A stretch of 64,000 nucleotides of DNA from G965218495 sp965262785 (lineage in GTDB: Bacteria > Bacteroidota > Rhodothermia > Rhodothermales > Bin80), in contig OZ253559.1 of the NCBI GenBank assembly GCA_965262785.1, positions 2,542,001 to 2,606,000 on the forward strand. The letters are read 5' to 3'. Of this stretch, positions 18,884 to 27,895 are shown one piece after another (within the stretch, counting starts at the first letter, position 1; every line of letters begins with the position of its first letter). Made by a program: the position numbers and the translations under genes. The notes under the pieces are model-generated. The model did not search any database. It worked only from the letters and a program-made list of their open reading frames with translations, and was not told the origin of the DNA.

Positions 18884-21721
18884 CTAGATGCGGAAGTTGC
18901 GTAGCCGATACGACAAGTTAAGCATTATGTATCGACCCAGAGTATCGGTCTGGTTGTCTTCGATGTAGATGTCTGAAACCGTACGGCTGATGCTATTATT
19001 TTGATTAAGGACGTCCGCAACGAGTAGTTTAATCTCCACAGATCGGTCCTTAAGGAGCTTGTATCCGACCCCCAAATTCAGCAGTATGCTGCTTTGATCG
19101 AAGGTGTCGCCCAATCCGGTGTATTGTAGGAGTGCAAGGTTTGTATCGAAGACCATTCGCTGCATCGGCAACCAATGGAGCCGCACTCCTGCGTTGTGCA
19201 AAAGATAGTTGTTGTCCAGTTCCGGGTATAGACTATTCGTTACCAGCGAGTACGTATTGCTGTACGACAACGTGAAGTCTAGCTCCGCGCTGATGTTGCT
19301 GCTGACAACGGCACCGCCTCTGATGCCCTTGACCATGGAGGTATTAGTTTGCTCCTCGATTACGCCCGGGGTCCGCCGAAAGTCGTAGCCGCCGTTGAGG
19401 TTGAGATTGGTTTTCCACACTGGCAATCCAATCGTGAAAAATGAACGTGCATTCCACTGACTACCCAGATTTTCGGGTTGCGAAAACTGTGCACCTTGCA
19501 ACAGCAGCACATTGGGGCGAATCATGGTGTCTGCCTGGGCAAAAAATGAGATGTTTCCAATATAGTCGTTGGTCTTGCCGACGCTGACCATGCCCATGAA
19601 TGTGTGCGTGCCCTGGGCGTAGTTGTAGCGGGCTACCACGGAGTGCGAATAGCTGGGCCTAAGCTGCGGGTTGCCACTTGAGAGCTGTAGGGGGTTGGTG
19701 TTGTCGACGACCTCTTGCAGCTGGTTAGTCGACGGTGTATCAGTGTTGGTGCGATAGTACAGGCGAAGAGAATTAGTGCGGGAGAATCGGTACGACCCCG
19801 TGGCACTAGGGAGCAGGCTAAGGAAAGACCGATTGACTTTGAGTTCGTGCGGGAATGTCGCCTCCCCAAGCAGTCGTTCATCCTGGATCTGGAATCCCAA
19901 GGAGCCTGAAAGCTTGGTGCCGCGGCCGCGGAGCCTGATGCCACCTCTCTGCCGCATGACGTTGTTGTCAAAGACACTCGAAAAAGCAGAGTCGAGTACC
20001 GAATAGGTGCCCGCCGCCGGGTCCAGGGCATTTGCGCGGCGATCCGAAGCGCTGCGCGAAAGGGAGGGGCGGTAGCTGAATTCAAGCTGTCCAATCCTGC
20101 CGAGGGGCTCGGTGTATGACAAACCCAACGAAAGCGAGTTGCCGTCTTGCCCGGAGTCGATGCGCTGATCGAAGGCCAAAGTCGAATCTGGCACCAAGCT
20201 GTAACCGCTGAAGAAGCCGTTGGAGGAGCGCTGATCGGTGTCGCCCCAGCGGTCGTTGAGCCCGATACCAATGTTAGCGGAAACCGTCCGCCCCGCCTTG
20301 GCAAAGCGGTGCCGATACAAGATGCTGGCGTTGGACGTATAGCCTGCGTTGGAGCTGGAGTAATCGTTGGAGGTCTGGCTAAGCAGCCTCCCGTCCGGCA
20401 TGCTGTTTAATCCACCCAAAATGCTTGACGACGAGTTGTTCTGAAAGCTCACGCGCGGCGTAAAGATGATCGAGTTGCTTTCGTTGATTGTATACGTCAT
20501 CCGCATGTTGAATCGGTGGTTCTGGTTGCCGCTCTCAGCGAAATTTGACTCCTCGTAGAGTTGCGAAACCGCGTCTGCCAGAACATATTCGCGGTCAAGC
20601 TGCACATCGGATGTGTTATCGCTGCCGTTGAAGAAGTAGCTGCTTGACATCTGGATTCTTTCGCCCAAACGATCCGAGTAATTGATACCAACTGAATTCG
20701 TGGAACTAACGCCTGGCTGCTGCCCAATCAAGAAGTTGGATGGGCTCGAACTCGACACACTGAATCCGCCGCCACGGCTCCCACCGCCACCACCACCACC
20801 GCGACCCCTTCCGATGCGACCACGGCCGCCACCGCGCCTGCTGCTGGCAGTTCCCAGCACGCCCAGCAGATCCTCGGAGGAGAAGTTCTGCTGGTTCACG
20901 TTGTTGCCCATACCAATAACAGATACGCGTCGCTCCTCATCAAAAATATTGATGCTGCCGCCTCCAATGTACCGCGACTCGGTCCCGTAACCTCCATGAA
21001 GCTTGCCAAACTGGCCAACCTGCATGCCGGGCCGGGTGACTATGTTAATGGTCTTCTCGGTATTGCCATCGTTGAAGCCGGTAAACTGCGCTTGGTCGCT
21101 AAGGCGATCGTACACCTCAATTTCCTTGACGACTTCAGCTGGCATGTTGCGTAGCGCCAAGGTAGGGTCTTGCCCGAAGAATTCGCGTCCGTCCAGTAAC
21201 ACGCGACGGACTGCTTCGCCTTGTGCCTGAACCTCACCGTTTTCCACGGTGATACCGGGCATTTTGCGCACTAGTGCCTCTGTGTCGGAATCTGGGTTGA
21301 CCTTATAGGCGTCAGCGTTGAATACTGTCGTGTCTCCCCGCATTACGACTCGCTCCTGTTCGGCAAGGACCAAGACTTCGTCGGACTCCACAGGGGATTC
21401 CTCCATCACGATTATGCCCAGATGTCGGTCCCGGTCAGATATTCGGATATTTCTTTCGATGGTGGCATACCCCACAAATGACAGCTTAAGACGGTAGGTG
21501 CCAGGCGCCCTAACGTGGAGGCTGAAAATGCCGATGGCATTGGTGGCTGCTCCATGAATCGGCGTCGGGTCATCTCCCTGCAGCATCACGGCGTTAACGC
21601 CTTGCAAAGCCGTGCTATCGGTGCCCGAAACAATGGTACCAGATACCACGAAGCCTTCACGCTGTTGGCCGTGCGCCTGGAGGGCAAGTAGTACGCCGAA
21701 TATTGTGAGTATGATCTTCAT
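18884..21721 (-). CDS. TonB-dependent-receptor-like outer-membrane barrel with Gly-rich insert
   Basis: Outer-membrane protein of about 945 residues. A signal peptide (ILTIFGVLLALQAHGQ) is followed by a carboxypeptidase-regulatory-like beta domain (residues about 25-115, GTYRLKLSFVGYATIERNI). Next comes a plug-like region with VRKMPGITVENGEVQAQGE, VLLDGREFFG and IEVYDRLSDQAQFTGFNDG, as in the barrel group lacking a classical TonB box. The remainder alternates as beta strands to the C-terminal NLSYRLRNFRI. Residues about 290-325 hold an extreme Gly/Arg/Ser run of likely disordered sequence. ATG 21721 gives the leader; ATG 21751 is possible. It lies between the Spy-like and CBM9-like genes on the same strand. 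Substrate unknown. Confidence 0.85.
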   Translation of the reverse strand: MKIILTIFGVLLALQAHGQQREGFVVSGTIVSGTDSTALQGVNAVMLQGDDPTPIHGAATNAIGIFSLHVRAPGTYRLKLSFVGYATIERNIRISDRDRHLGIIVMEESPVESDEVLVLAEQERVVMRGDTTVFNADAYKVNPDSDTEALVRKMPGITVENGEVQAQGEAVRRVLLDGREFFGQDPTLALRNMPAEVVKEIEVYDRLSDQAQFTGFNDGNTEKTINIVTRPGMQVGQFGKLHGGYGTESRYIGGGSINIFDEERRVSVIGMGNNVNQQNFSSEDLLGVLGTASSRRGGGRGRIGRGRGGGGGGGSRGGGFSVSSSSPSNFLIGQQPGVSSTNSVGINYSDRLGERIQMSSSYFFNGSDNTSDVQLDREYVLADAVSQLYEESNFAESGNQNHRFNMRMTYTINESNSIIFTPRVSFQNNSSSSILGGLNSMPDGRLLSQTSNDYSSSNAGYTSNASILYRHRFAKAGRTVSANIGIGLNDRWGDTDQRSSNGFFSGYSLVPDSTLAFDQRIDSGQDGNSLSLGLSYTEPLGRIGQLEFSYRPSLSRSASDRRANALDPAAGTYSVLDSAFSSVFDNNVMRQRGGIRLRGRGTKLSGSLGFQIQDERLLGEATFPHELKVNRSFLSLLPSATGSYRFSRTNSLRLYYRTNTDTPSTNQLQEVVDNTNPLQLSSGNPQLRPSYSHSVVARYNYAQGTHTFMGMVSVGKTNDYIGNISFFAQADTMIRPNVLLLQGAQFSQPENLGSQWNARSFFTIGLPVWKTNLNLNGGYDFRRTPGVIEEQTNTSMVKGIRGGAVVSSNISAELDFTLSYSNTYSLVTNSLYPELDNNYLLHNAGVRLHWLPMQRMVFDTNLALLQYTGLGDTFDQSSILLNLGVGYKLLKDRSVEIKLLVADVLNQNNSISRTVSDIYIEDNQTDTLGRYIMLNLSYRLRNFRI

Positions 21722-21787
21722 TGTATTGCCGTCTGCAATCTTGAATGTCATGGCGTTATCGTGACCCTTCGTCAGCGTTGAACGCTG

Positions 21788-22747
21788 CTACCGGTCGCGC
21801 TGCCGGCGCGTGCGGTCACGGCGCATGCCGCTGCGGTCCAGCTTCTGCAGTTGCTCTGTTGTCAGAATTTCCTTCAACGCGGACTGCAGCGCCTCACGTT
21901 GCATTTGGGCACTCTCCATGCGGGCTTCTGGCGTAGGATCGTGGTTTGTCTCCATCCAAGCCTCCATTGCCTGCCGATGCGCCGCCAGTGCTTCCTTCAC
22001 CTTCACCTCTTGGTCCTCGGAAAGCCCCAAAAGGGACGCAGGCCGCCGGGCCCTGCTTATGCGACGCGTCATCAGGAGCTGCTGCTCCGCTGTAAGCACC
22101 GATTCCATTGCGTCGGCTAGCTCTTTGCGCTGCGCAATGCCAAGTGCTCGCTTCTCCGCGTCGGTAGCGTCGGGATTCTCTTCAGCGAAGGCACGGCGAG
22201 CTTCATCAACTGCCCTGCGAACTGCGCCCATGGCTTCCCGCTGCTCACTGCTGAGCCTTACGGGTAAGTCTGAAGGCCTGTCACGGCGGTCGTTGCTGCG
22301 ATTCACCCGGAAGGAACGTCTGTCACGGCGATCGTAGCTGCGATTCACCCGAAATGAAGGCCTACTGCGGCGATCGTCACTCCGGCTAATCCGGTCTGAA
22401 CGGCCCGTGCGGCGAGCCCGCTCCATGCCGGGGCGCCACCTACGCATGCGCTCCCGCAATTGCGCTCCGCCTTCGCGCATCGCATTAATTTGGTTTTCAG
22501 TGAGAATCTCGCCAAGCGCTTCCCTAAGTGCGACCATTCGCGCGGTGTTGGCAGCCTGGTGGCTTGCGTAGACTTCCATTAGCTTAGCCTGTTGCACCTC
22601 GGACAGTTCCAGCTGCCTGGCCATCATGGCTACACGGCGAGCGATATCGATTTCTGTCCCCTCTGCACGGGGCCCACGCTCCTGCGCAGTAGCTGGCATC
22701 AAAAAGAATACAGATGCCAGCAAGGCAAGAATGACATTCCTATTCAT
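21788..22747 (-). CDS. Spy/LTXXQ-like periplasmic protein with Arg/Asp repeats
   Basis: Exported protein of 319 residues: signal peptide (ALLASVFFLMPATAQ), then two helical regions with the LTxxQ style of the Spy/CpxP group (LTENQINAMREG near residue 85, LTAEQQLLM near 215, LTTEQLQKL near 300). The two regions are separated by a very basic and acidic stretch, residues about 108-165, built of three 14-residue units. Spy-like proteins are periplasmic chaperones or metal sensors; here the first gene of an envelope set suggests a role in folding or assembling the barrel encoded next, which is inference. No two-component system or sigma factor is adjacent. Confidence 0.78.
   Translation of the reverse strand: MNRNVILALLASVFFLMPATAQERGPRAEGTEIDIARRVAMMARQLELSEVQQAKLMEVYASHQAANTARMVALREALGEILTENQINAMREGGAQLRERMRRWRPGMERARRTGRSDRISRSDDRRSRPSFRVNRSYDRRDRRSFRVNRSNDRRDRPSDLPVRLSSEQREAMGAVRRAVDEARRAFAEENPDATDAEKRALGIAQRKELADAMESVLTAEQQLLMTRRISRARRPASLLGLSEDQEVKVKEALAAHRQAMEAWMETNHDPTPEARMESAQMQREALQSALKEILTTEQLQKLDRSGMRRDRTRRQRDR
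22256..22381 (-). repeat. Three tandem 42-bp units inside the Spy-like gene
   Basis: Units start at 22381, 22339 and 22297 (minus strand) and encode SDDRRSRPSFRVNR, SYDRRDRRSFRVNR and SNDRRDRPSDLPVR. Units 1 and 2 differ at only three residues. Exact 42-bp spacing keeps the frame, so copy number could change by slippage. Confidence 0.9.
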
Positions 22748-23307
22748 GGTGGTAGCGTTTTTGATTATGTGTCGGGCACGTTGCCTGACTTTCGCTACTT
22801 TGATGCATGAATCGCCAATTTCATTCCCTGAATGTCAGTTTCTCTGAATCGCAGGATACTTGGCGCGCATCAGATGCTGACGGACGCTGAGCAGGCCATG
22901 AGCTTAGTGAGGTGAACCCAAGCCGTTGGACTGGGCTGCGTCCTACGCGCTATCCAGCTCTGACGGCCCCGGCGTTCGGGTATACTTCGGCTGCTTGGTG
23001 AGGCATTTGCCAATAACCACAGAAAGGCCGCTGGATATTACGAGCGAAAACGAAGAAATGATGGCCAGCTGCTGCGCAATATTTAGCCGCAGTAACCAGC
23101 CATTCAAGTTGGATGTCGCACAATCATAAACTAGACCGTATCTGTCGTCTTACCCCCGCAGTGGAGCTGTGATCACTGGCTTAGCGGCACGTGCCAGCCT
23201 AGGTACCTCGCGTGCTAAGCTGCTTGCTACGCGGGCAGAGATACGGGCGAGGCCGGACCTGAAGAGCTGCGTTTGGCCACTCAACCACACGTCGAAGGCG
23301 TTTTTTG
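22748..23307. other. 560-bp intergenic region
   Basis: Lies between two minus-strand genes. Around 22960-23130 the minus strand could encode a short peptide with a hydrophobic segment (AQQLAIISSFSLVISSGLSV), reminiscent of the membrane part of an anti-sigma factor, but there is no convincing start or continuation. The remainder presumably holds the promoter of the Spy-like gene. Confidence 0.4.
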
Positions 23308-24294
23308 CTATCCCGCTGCCCGCCTGCTTTCAAGTTGTTCCCACGCCAGTGCCGCTGCACCGTATACGCCGGCGAAGTCAGTAAGCTCAGAGGGCACGAT
23401 CGGTACCGATTCGCCCGCCGGATACCGAAAAGCATGCCGCGCAACATGGGCACGGACCTGCGGCAAGAAATGACTTGCAGCAGCAGCTGCACCGCCGCCC
23501 AGAATAACGATCTCAGGGGCGTACATGTGAATGACGCTCACCAGAAACCAGCTAAGGTTGGTAGTCCAGCGCGCCAGCGCATCCTTGCATAGTGCGTCGT
23601 CCTGTTCCACTCCTCGAATTACAGCCGCAAAGTCAATGCTGTGCGGGTCCTTATGGTAGCCGTCGTGCAAGACGGACGGCAGCCCACGTATCAGCCCATC
23701 ACGAACCGCAATGGCCAGAGCCGTGGCAGAGCAAAGGATGTTGGGCGTGCCCCTCCCGCTGGTGATGCATAGTCTGTCGCTCGCTGCTCTTTGCACGATG
23801 TGGCTCGCCTGTGTGCCGAATTGCAGGTGCGGATCACGCAGAATGTTGCCGTCCAACATTACGCCTGAACCCACGCCTGTTCCGAGCGTGATGGACACTG
23901 CCCACCGGTGTAGCTGTGCCTTTCCGTAACGAGCCTCTGCAAGGATGGACAGCCGTCCGTCATTGTCCGCTGTCACCGGGACGCCCAGTGCCTCATGCAG
24001 TAGTGGGACCACGGGATAGCCTTCAAGCTTAAGCTTTCCGGGCAACAGCACAATACCCTTGCCGGGGTCTACCGCTCCGGGAAAGCCAAGTGCAATACAG
24101 CCGGCAGGGCGCCCAAGCGCCCGGACTATACGTCGGACATCGCTTAAGACGGTGGCCATGAATTCATCAGGCTCCATGGCGAAGCCGGAGGAGGTGACAC
24201 TTGATTCGGCCAGAGTGCCGTCGCGAAGGACGGCGCCACTTTTTAGGCGCGTGCCGCCTACGTCGAAGCCGATAACGTATGCCTGGTGGTCCAA
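23308..24294 (-). CDS. ROK family protein, divergent sugar kinase
   Basis: Cytoplasmic ROK-fold protein of 328 residues. The N-terminal phosphate loop IGFDVGGTRLKSG and the second ATP motif ITLGTGVGSGVMLDG near residue 140 are intact, as is the catalytic-Asp region TADNDGRLS. However the ROK zinc motif, normally CxCGxxGCxE, is replaced by LCITSGRGTPNILC, and the usual GHxxV before it reads SHIVQ. It could be an N-acetylmannosamine or N-acetylglucosamine kinase for the sialic-acid route at 6-13 kb, but distance and the changed motif make this only a suggestion. Translation starts at a TTG directly after the TAG of the SIS-domain gene, so the two were a translational pair. Confidence 0.78.
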   Translation of the reverse strand: MDHQAYVIGFDVGGTRLKSGAVLRDGTLAESSVTSSGFAMEPDEFMATVLSDVRRIVRALGRPAGCIALGFPGAVDPGKGIVLLPGKLKLEGYPVVPLLHEALGVPVTADNDGRLSILAEARYGKAQLHRWAVSITLGTGVGSGVMLDGNILRDPHLQFGTQASHIVQRAASDRLCITSGRGTPNILCSATALAIAVRDGLIRGLPSVLHDGYHKDPHSIDFAAVIRGVEQDDALCKDALARWTTNLSWFLVSVIHMYAPEIVILGGGAAAAASHFLPQVRAHVARHAFRYPAGESVPIVPSELTDFAGVYGAAALAWEQLESRRAAG

Positions 24295-25067
24295 CTAAGT
24301 GGTGTACAGGTGTGCCAAGCTCCTTCGGTAGGCCTCGTAGAAGCAGTCCAACTGTTCTTCGGCGTTTGTACTGCCTGCAATCTGGTGGCTCGGCATGGTT
24401 TCGGGCCTGATGCCCCGGGCCAAAAGCTGCTCTGCGATCTCTACGCGCAGCATGTTGATGATCATCGCGCCGGTAACCGTGGAAATCGGCCCGGTTCGCC
24501 ACTCCAGCCCGTCCAGCTCGATGATATAGTCACCCGGCGGACACTGGTTATCCAGAACGATGTCTGCTAAATCTACCAGTTTTTTGCCAGAGGAATGGCC
24601 CGCATGCGTGTGTTCACTGTGCTCTTTGGACAAGAAGCCGACAATGGGCATGCCATGGCTCTGTACGCCCTTAGCCATCTCAACGATAAGAGGGCGCACG
24701 CCGCTGGTGGAGACAATAATGAAGGCATCGTGTGGGCCAAATCGAAGGTTTTTCAACAGTTCTTCAGCGTACCCTTCATAGTTTTCCAAGTACAGTGGGC
24801 CCCTAAGACCATTGGGCCCAACGATGGCAAAGTGGTTCGTAGTGACTGTCCCACAAGCGCATAAAACCCCACGAATTCACCTTGGCGCGGGATCATCTCC
24901 TCACACATGATGCGCGAGTGTCCCGAGCCGAACAGGAAAACAAGCCCACCTTGGGCAATACGGTCTGCACAAAGCGTGGCTGCCAGCTTGATGGCCTGCC
25001 ATTGCGTATCTCTCAGGCGCTGGAGCCGCGCGCTCGTGCGCTCAAATTAATCCAGTCCAGCAGCCAT
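24295..25067 (-). pseudogene. SIS-domain sugar isomerase, UPF0309-like, nonsense plus frameshift
   Basis: Remains of a SIS-fold sugar-phosphate protein of about 250 residues. The first frame, from an ATG at 25067, hits a TAA at 25047-25049, exactly where relatives have an aromatic residue before FERTSARLQRL. It then continues with LFGSGHSRIMCEEMIPRQG. Near 24830-24850 the frame must change to reach HFAIVGPNGLRGPLYLENYE and the intact second half, with STSGVRPLIVEMA and EWRTGPISTVTGA. Both lesions must be bypassed to make the family's normal product. The downstream half alone (164 codons from 24789) lacks the GSGHS half of the active site. It sits between the HU-SPOR gene and the ROK gene. Confidence 0.82.
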
Positions 25068-25120
25068 CAGTCGCGATCAGTCCAGGCAGGGCCAACTTCC
25101 ATAAAGCGGCCCGTTCGCGA

Positions 25121-26164
25121 TCAAGAATCTGCAGTGATGCGCAGAACCCAAGTACTACTCGGGAGCATCGTAAGTTGCTCCCTCAGGGACAAGGCGTCTT
25201 CAATTGTAGGCTGTTGCCCAACAGTCACGCGAAACTTGGTCCCATCACGGGAGCGCATTATGTCTACCGGTATGCCGGGGCTGCTAATGAGCATGCGAGT
25301 GCGATCCACTTCGCTTGCGGCCACGGCGCGGTCTTCAAAGGATGCAACGATCAGCGTGTATCCGCCCTGGTTGCGGTCAAGCCTGGTTTGAGATCTAACT
25401 TCTTCTTGCGGTGGCAGATCAGTGCCCGCCTCCGTCTTAGTGCCCACCGAGTCTTGAGCCTCCTGGGCAACTGAGTTATTTGGAAGGGGGTTAGCACCTG
25501 GGCCGAGCCTTTCTTCAGACCCCGCGGGGCCCGTCAAAGTGGGGTCTCCGGCGATGATGGTGTGTTGCCCGGGTGGATCTTGGGGTTCGAACTGCTCGAA
25601 GTCCAACAGCAGCACCAAAGCGGCTCCAACTATGAACATACCTAAGATTGCCACCGGCCATCGCCAACGGGGCTTGGGTCTGCGAGTAGGACGTGCGGGC
25701 CGTCTAGGCAAGCTCGCCCCAGGAGGCCTGGAACTCTCAGAGGGACCTGTATCCGCTGAGGTGCGGGCATCTTTCTCCGCGCTGGGCCCATCACCCCTAG
25801 ACACCGTCCCGGCAGGACCTCCCGTAACTTCCGGCTTCAGGTCTGGCGGTGCCGCCTCACCTGCCGACGTTTGCGATAACGCTTCGTCAGCTGTTAATTC
25901 AGCCGCTGACTCTTTCCCCGAAACGACCATGACGGGCTCCAAGCCATCCAGCGCTGCCCAAGCAGCACTAAGAAGTGCTTCATCAGGTACGAAGGCTAAC
26001 TCGGAACTCGAAGCCGTGAATGTGCCCAGTCCATTGATCGTGACGCGGCCTTCCTCCTTGGCCTGGCGGCGGAGGTCGCTGGCAAAGCCACGGAGGAGTT
26101 TCTCTGCCGCACCGGAGCGGCAAGAAAGCTTTCCGGCAACAAATGCTACTACAGACTCAGCCAT
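25121..26164 (-). CDS. membrane protein with N-terminal HU-like and C-terminal SPOR domain
   Basis: Single-pass membrane protein of 347 residues. Residues 1-75 resemble the HU/CCDC81-type domain (LLRGFASDLRRQ, VTINGLGTF, LAFVPDEALLSAAW). A long Pro/Ser/Glu-rich linker leads to a basic stretch and one transmembrane helix (WPVAILGMFIVGAALVLLL, about residues 170-190). A second linker ends in a SPOR domain (residues about 270-345: YTLIVASFEDRAVAASEV, KFRVTVGQ). SPOR domains bind denuded septal peptidoglycan in the periplasm, so the protein would face peptidoglycan outside and possibly DNA or a partner inside. The start overlaps the end of the HU gene upstream by 8 bases, indicating co-translation. 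Confidence 0.85.
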   Translation of the reverse strand: MAESVVAFVAGKLSCRSGAAEKLLRGFASDLRRQAKEEGRVTINGLGTFTASSSELAFVPDEALLSAAWAALDGLEPVMVVSGKESAAELTADEALSQTSAGEAAPPDLKPEVTGGPAGTVSRGDGPSAEKDARTSADTGPSESSRPPGASLPRRPARPTRRPKPRWRWPVAILGMFIVGAALVLLLDFEQFEPQDPPGQHTIIAGDPTLTGPAGSEERLGPGANPLPNNSVAQEAQDSVGTKTEAGTDLPPQEEVRSQTRLDRNQGGYTLIVASFEDRAVAASEVDRTRMLISSPGIPVDIMRSRDGTKFRVTVGQQPTIEDALSLREQLTMLPSSTWVLRITADS

Positions 26165-26384
26165 CAGCTGCAGCGTCCTCCTGCACCGGCGAAAACGACA
26201 GATTTCGCCTGGGTGGCACTATGACAGTGCTGCCATCCGGCAGACGTTCACAGCGACTCTTTTCATACGCCACGCGGATAGTGCCCAGGCCGGGAATGGT
26301 GGCCTCACGGTTCCGCTCCACCATGCTGTGCACAGCGTCAACCATGGCCCAAACTAGTTTTCTTCTGTCTGCGTCCTCCATTCG
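26157..26384 (-). CDS. small HU/IHF-like DNA-binding protein
   Basis: Short HU-like protein of 75 residues. The helical start (KLVWAMVDAVHSMVERN) is followed by the beta-arm entry IPGLGTIRV and a C-terminal STVIVPPRRNLSFSP, which matches the HU pattern ending in a strand with P-x-R-R-x-x-x-F. The ATG at 26384 is chosen because residues upstream of it come from the adjacent IS end and show no family resemblance. It overlaps the membrane HU-SPOR gene by 8 bases. The IS at 26447 inserted only 62 bases upstream of the start, so its native promoter is probably displaced. Confidence 0.75.
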   Translation of the reverse strand, partial: RMEDADRRKLVWAMVDAVHSMVERNREATIPGLGTIRVAYEKSRCERLPDGSTVIVPPRRNLSFSPVQEDAAADG

Positions 26385-26442
26385 AGAGTTGGTGTCTTTA
26401 AACCGCAAGTGTACTAAGATAAGTAGGGGCGGCGAATTTGTC

Positions 26443-26446
26443 CTTA
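26443..26446. repeat. 4-bp target-site duplication of the 26.4-kb IS
   Basis: CTTA directly left of the IS and again at 27896-27899 directly right of it. Short, but both copies abut matching inverted repeats. Confidence 0.75.
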
Positions 26447-27895
26447 GAGCCTTTTGCAAAATCCACTTCAGTCCTTGATTTGGGAGTAGGAGCTTCGTCA
26501 ATCCAGTGTGATTCTGCACGTATCAACTTGTTCGACCTTTGCATTGCGGAAGTCTTGCTCGAATGGGGGTGACGAACTGCGCAGGGAGGCATGACACGGC
26601 ATAGCTGACCCGGCCCGCGCTGATGGCGAGACGGGCCCTACGTGAGGGTACGGGTGCGCTTAGAGCACCAGGCGCATCAACTGGTCGACGGTCAGCGCCA
26701 GGATGCCGAACATCAGGTGGCAGTAGACCTTGCTATGCCCGCGTACCCGCACATACCGTCCGCCGAACTCGTCTTTGAGTCGTCCATTGACCCGCTCCAC
26801 CGTCGAGCGCTCTCTGAAGCGTCTCCTCTCTGGCGTAACGTGTCCGATGCTGCGTTGCGCCCGCGCCTCGCGCTTCAGCTCCTCATTGCCACGCGGGTTG
26901 ATATCAATGATCGGCACATGCCCCAGCGATCTGCTATGCTCTCGGATTTCCTTAGCATCGTACGCACTGTCCATCAAGTCGTACAGACTTTGTACCCGAG
27001 CGGCCGTCATCACTGCCAGCGGGATCGCCACCTGGCTGTCATGGACCGAAGCCGATGTTAGCGCAGCGCTGATCGGAATCCCCCCGTCAATCACATCCAA
27101 GTGCAGCTTGAAGCCGACCCAGCAGTGCCCGTGACCCTTCGAATTGCGTTTGGTCCCGACATTGCAGTCCTTCGGCAGTTCTTCCAGCATATCATCCAGC
27201 TCCATGGAGCGTTGACGCTGCAGGCGGGTAGGGGTTTTCGGTTGTTTGCCGTCGTTGGCCTTGGGCACAGACCGCTTCGGCTTCTCGCGTGCCGGAATCG
27301 CGGTCGCGTCCCGCGAAACGTGCCCGGCCAGATGATCCTCCAGCGCGCACTCCAGCAGCACTGCGTGCAGCCGCCCCGGCAGGTCACTGTTGGCAAATTC
27401 CGCGAACGCCCGCGAAAACGACGATTCGCTCGGTACCATGTACGACCACTCCCAGCCGCATAGCTGGTGCAGTACCGGATCGCTCTTTAGTCGCTCCACC
27501 AACGCCCGCGTGGTCGGGATATCGAATACGGACTTAGCCAAAAAAGCCCGCGCCAGCGCAGCCCGGTTCGCCTTCGGACGGCCTGGACCCTTGGACTCGC
27601 ACCCCGACAACAGCTCCTCCACGCGCACTAATTCCACCACAGAAACGAATCGTCTGTGCTGTTCACTGAGCTCGCCAATAGTGAGCTCCAGCAATGGAAA
27701 CAATCTGAGCTGGAATGTGGACCAGTACCTGGACAACTCTGATCGCAATCGCATTTGCACGTCTATTGTATACATTTATGATTCTCACGTGTTCAAGTAT
27801 ACGACTCACGACGCACTTAATCCGCATTATTCTCACCCACGCCCTAACTTTCTACGCCCGGTTTCGCGCTCGCAACCTATTTTTGCAAAAGGCTC
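26447..27895 (-). mobile_element. Insertion sequence of 1449 bp upstream of the HU gene
   Basis: The element is bounded by 15-bp perfect inverted repeats (GAGCCTTTTGCAAAA at 26447-26461 and its complement at 27881-27895), with a CTTA duplication on both sides. It holds one complete minus-strand transposase and about 210 and 120 bases of non-coding DNA at the ends. It separates the divergent HU and PfkB genes and so may alter expression of both. The family appears to be within the IS5/IS1182-like group of DDE elements; I cannot fix it without a database. Confidence 0.9.
26660..27775 (-). CDS. IS5/IS1182-like DDE transposase
   Basis: Transposase of 371 residues, apparently intact. The N-terminal half carries a DUF772-like region (RAALARAFLAKSVFDIP, LCGWEWSYMVPSESSFSRAF). 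The catalytic part shows VSRDATAIPARE with the first Asp, then KGHGHCWVGFKLHLDVID, LMDSAYDAKEI with the second Asp, and RRRFRERSTVERVNGRLKD with the Glu. All three catalytic residues are present and there is no frame break, so it may be active. Confidence 0.9.
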   Translation of the reverse strand: MYTIDVQMRLRSELSRYWSTFQLRLFPLLELTIGELSEQHRRFVSVVELVRVEELLSGCESKGPGRPKANRAALARAFLAKSVFDIPTTRALVERLKSDPVLHQLCGWEWSYMVPSESSFSRAFAEFANSDLPGRLHAVLLECALEDHLAGHVSRDATAIPAREKPKRSVPKANDGKQPKTPTRLQRQRSMELDDMLEELPKDCNVGTKRNSKGHGHCWVGFKLHLDVIDGGIPISAALTSASVHDSQVAIPLAVMTAARVQSLYDLMDSAYDAKEIREHSRSLGHVPIIDINPRGNEELKREARAQRSIGHVTPERRRFRERSTVERVNGRLKDEFGGRYVRVRGHSKVYCHLMFGILALTVDQLMRLVL

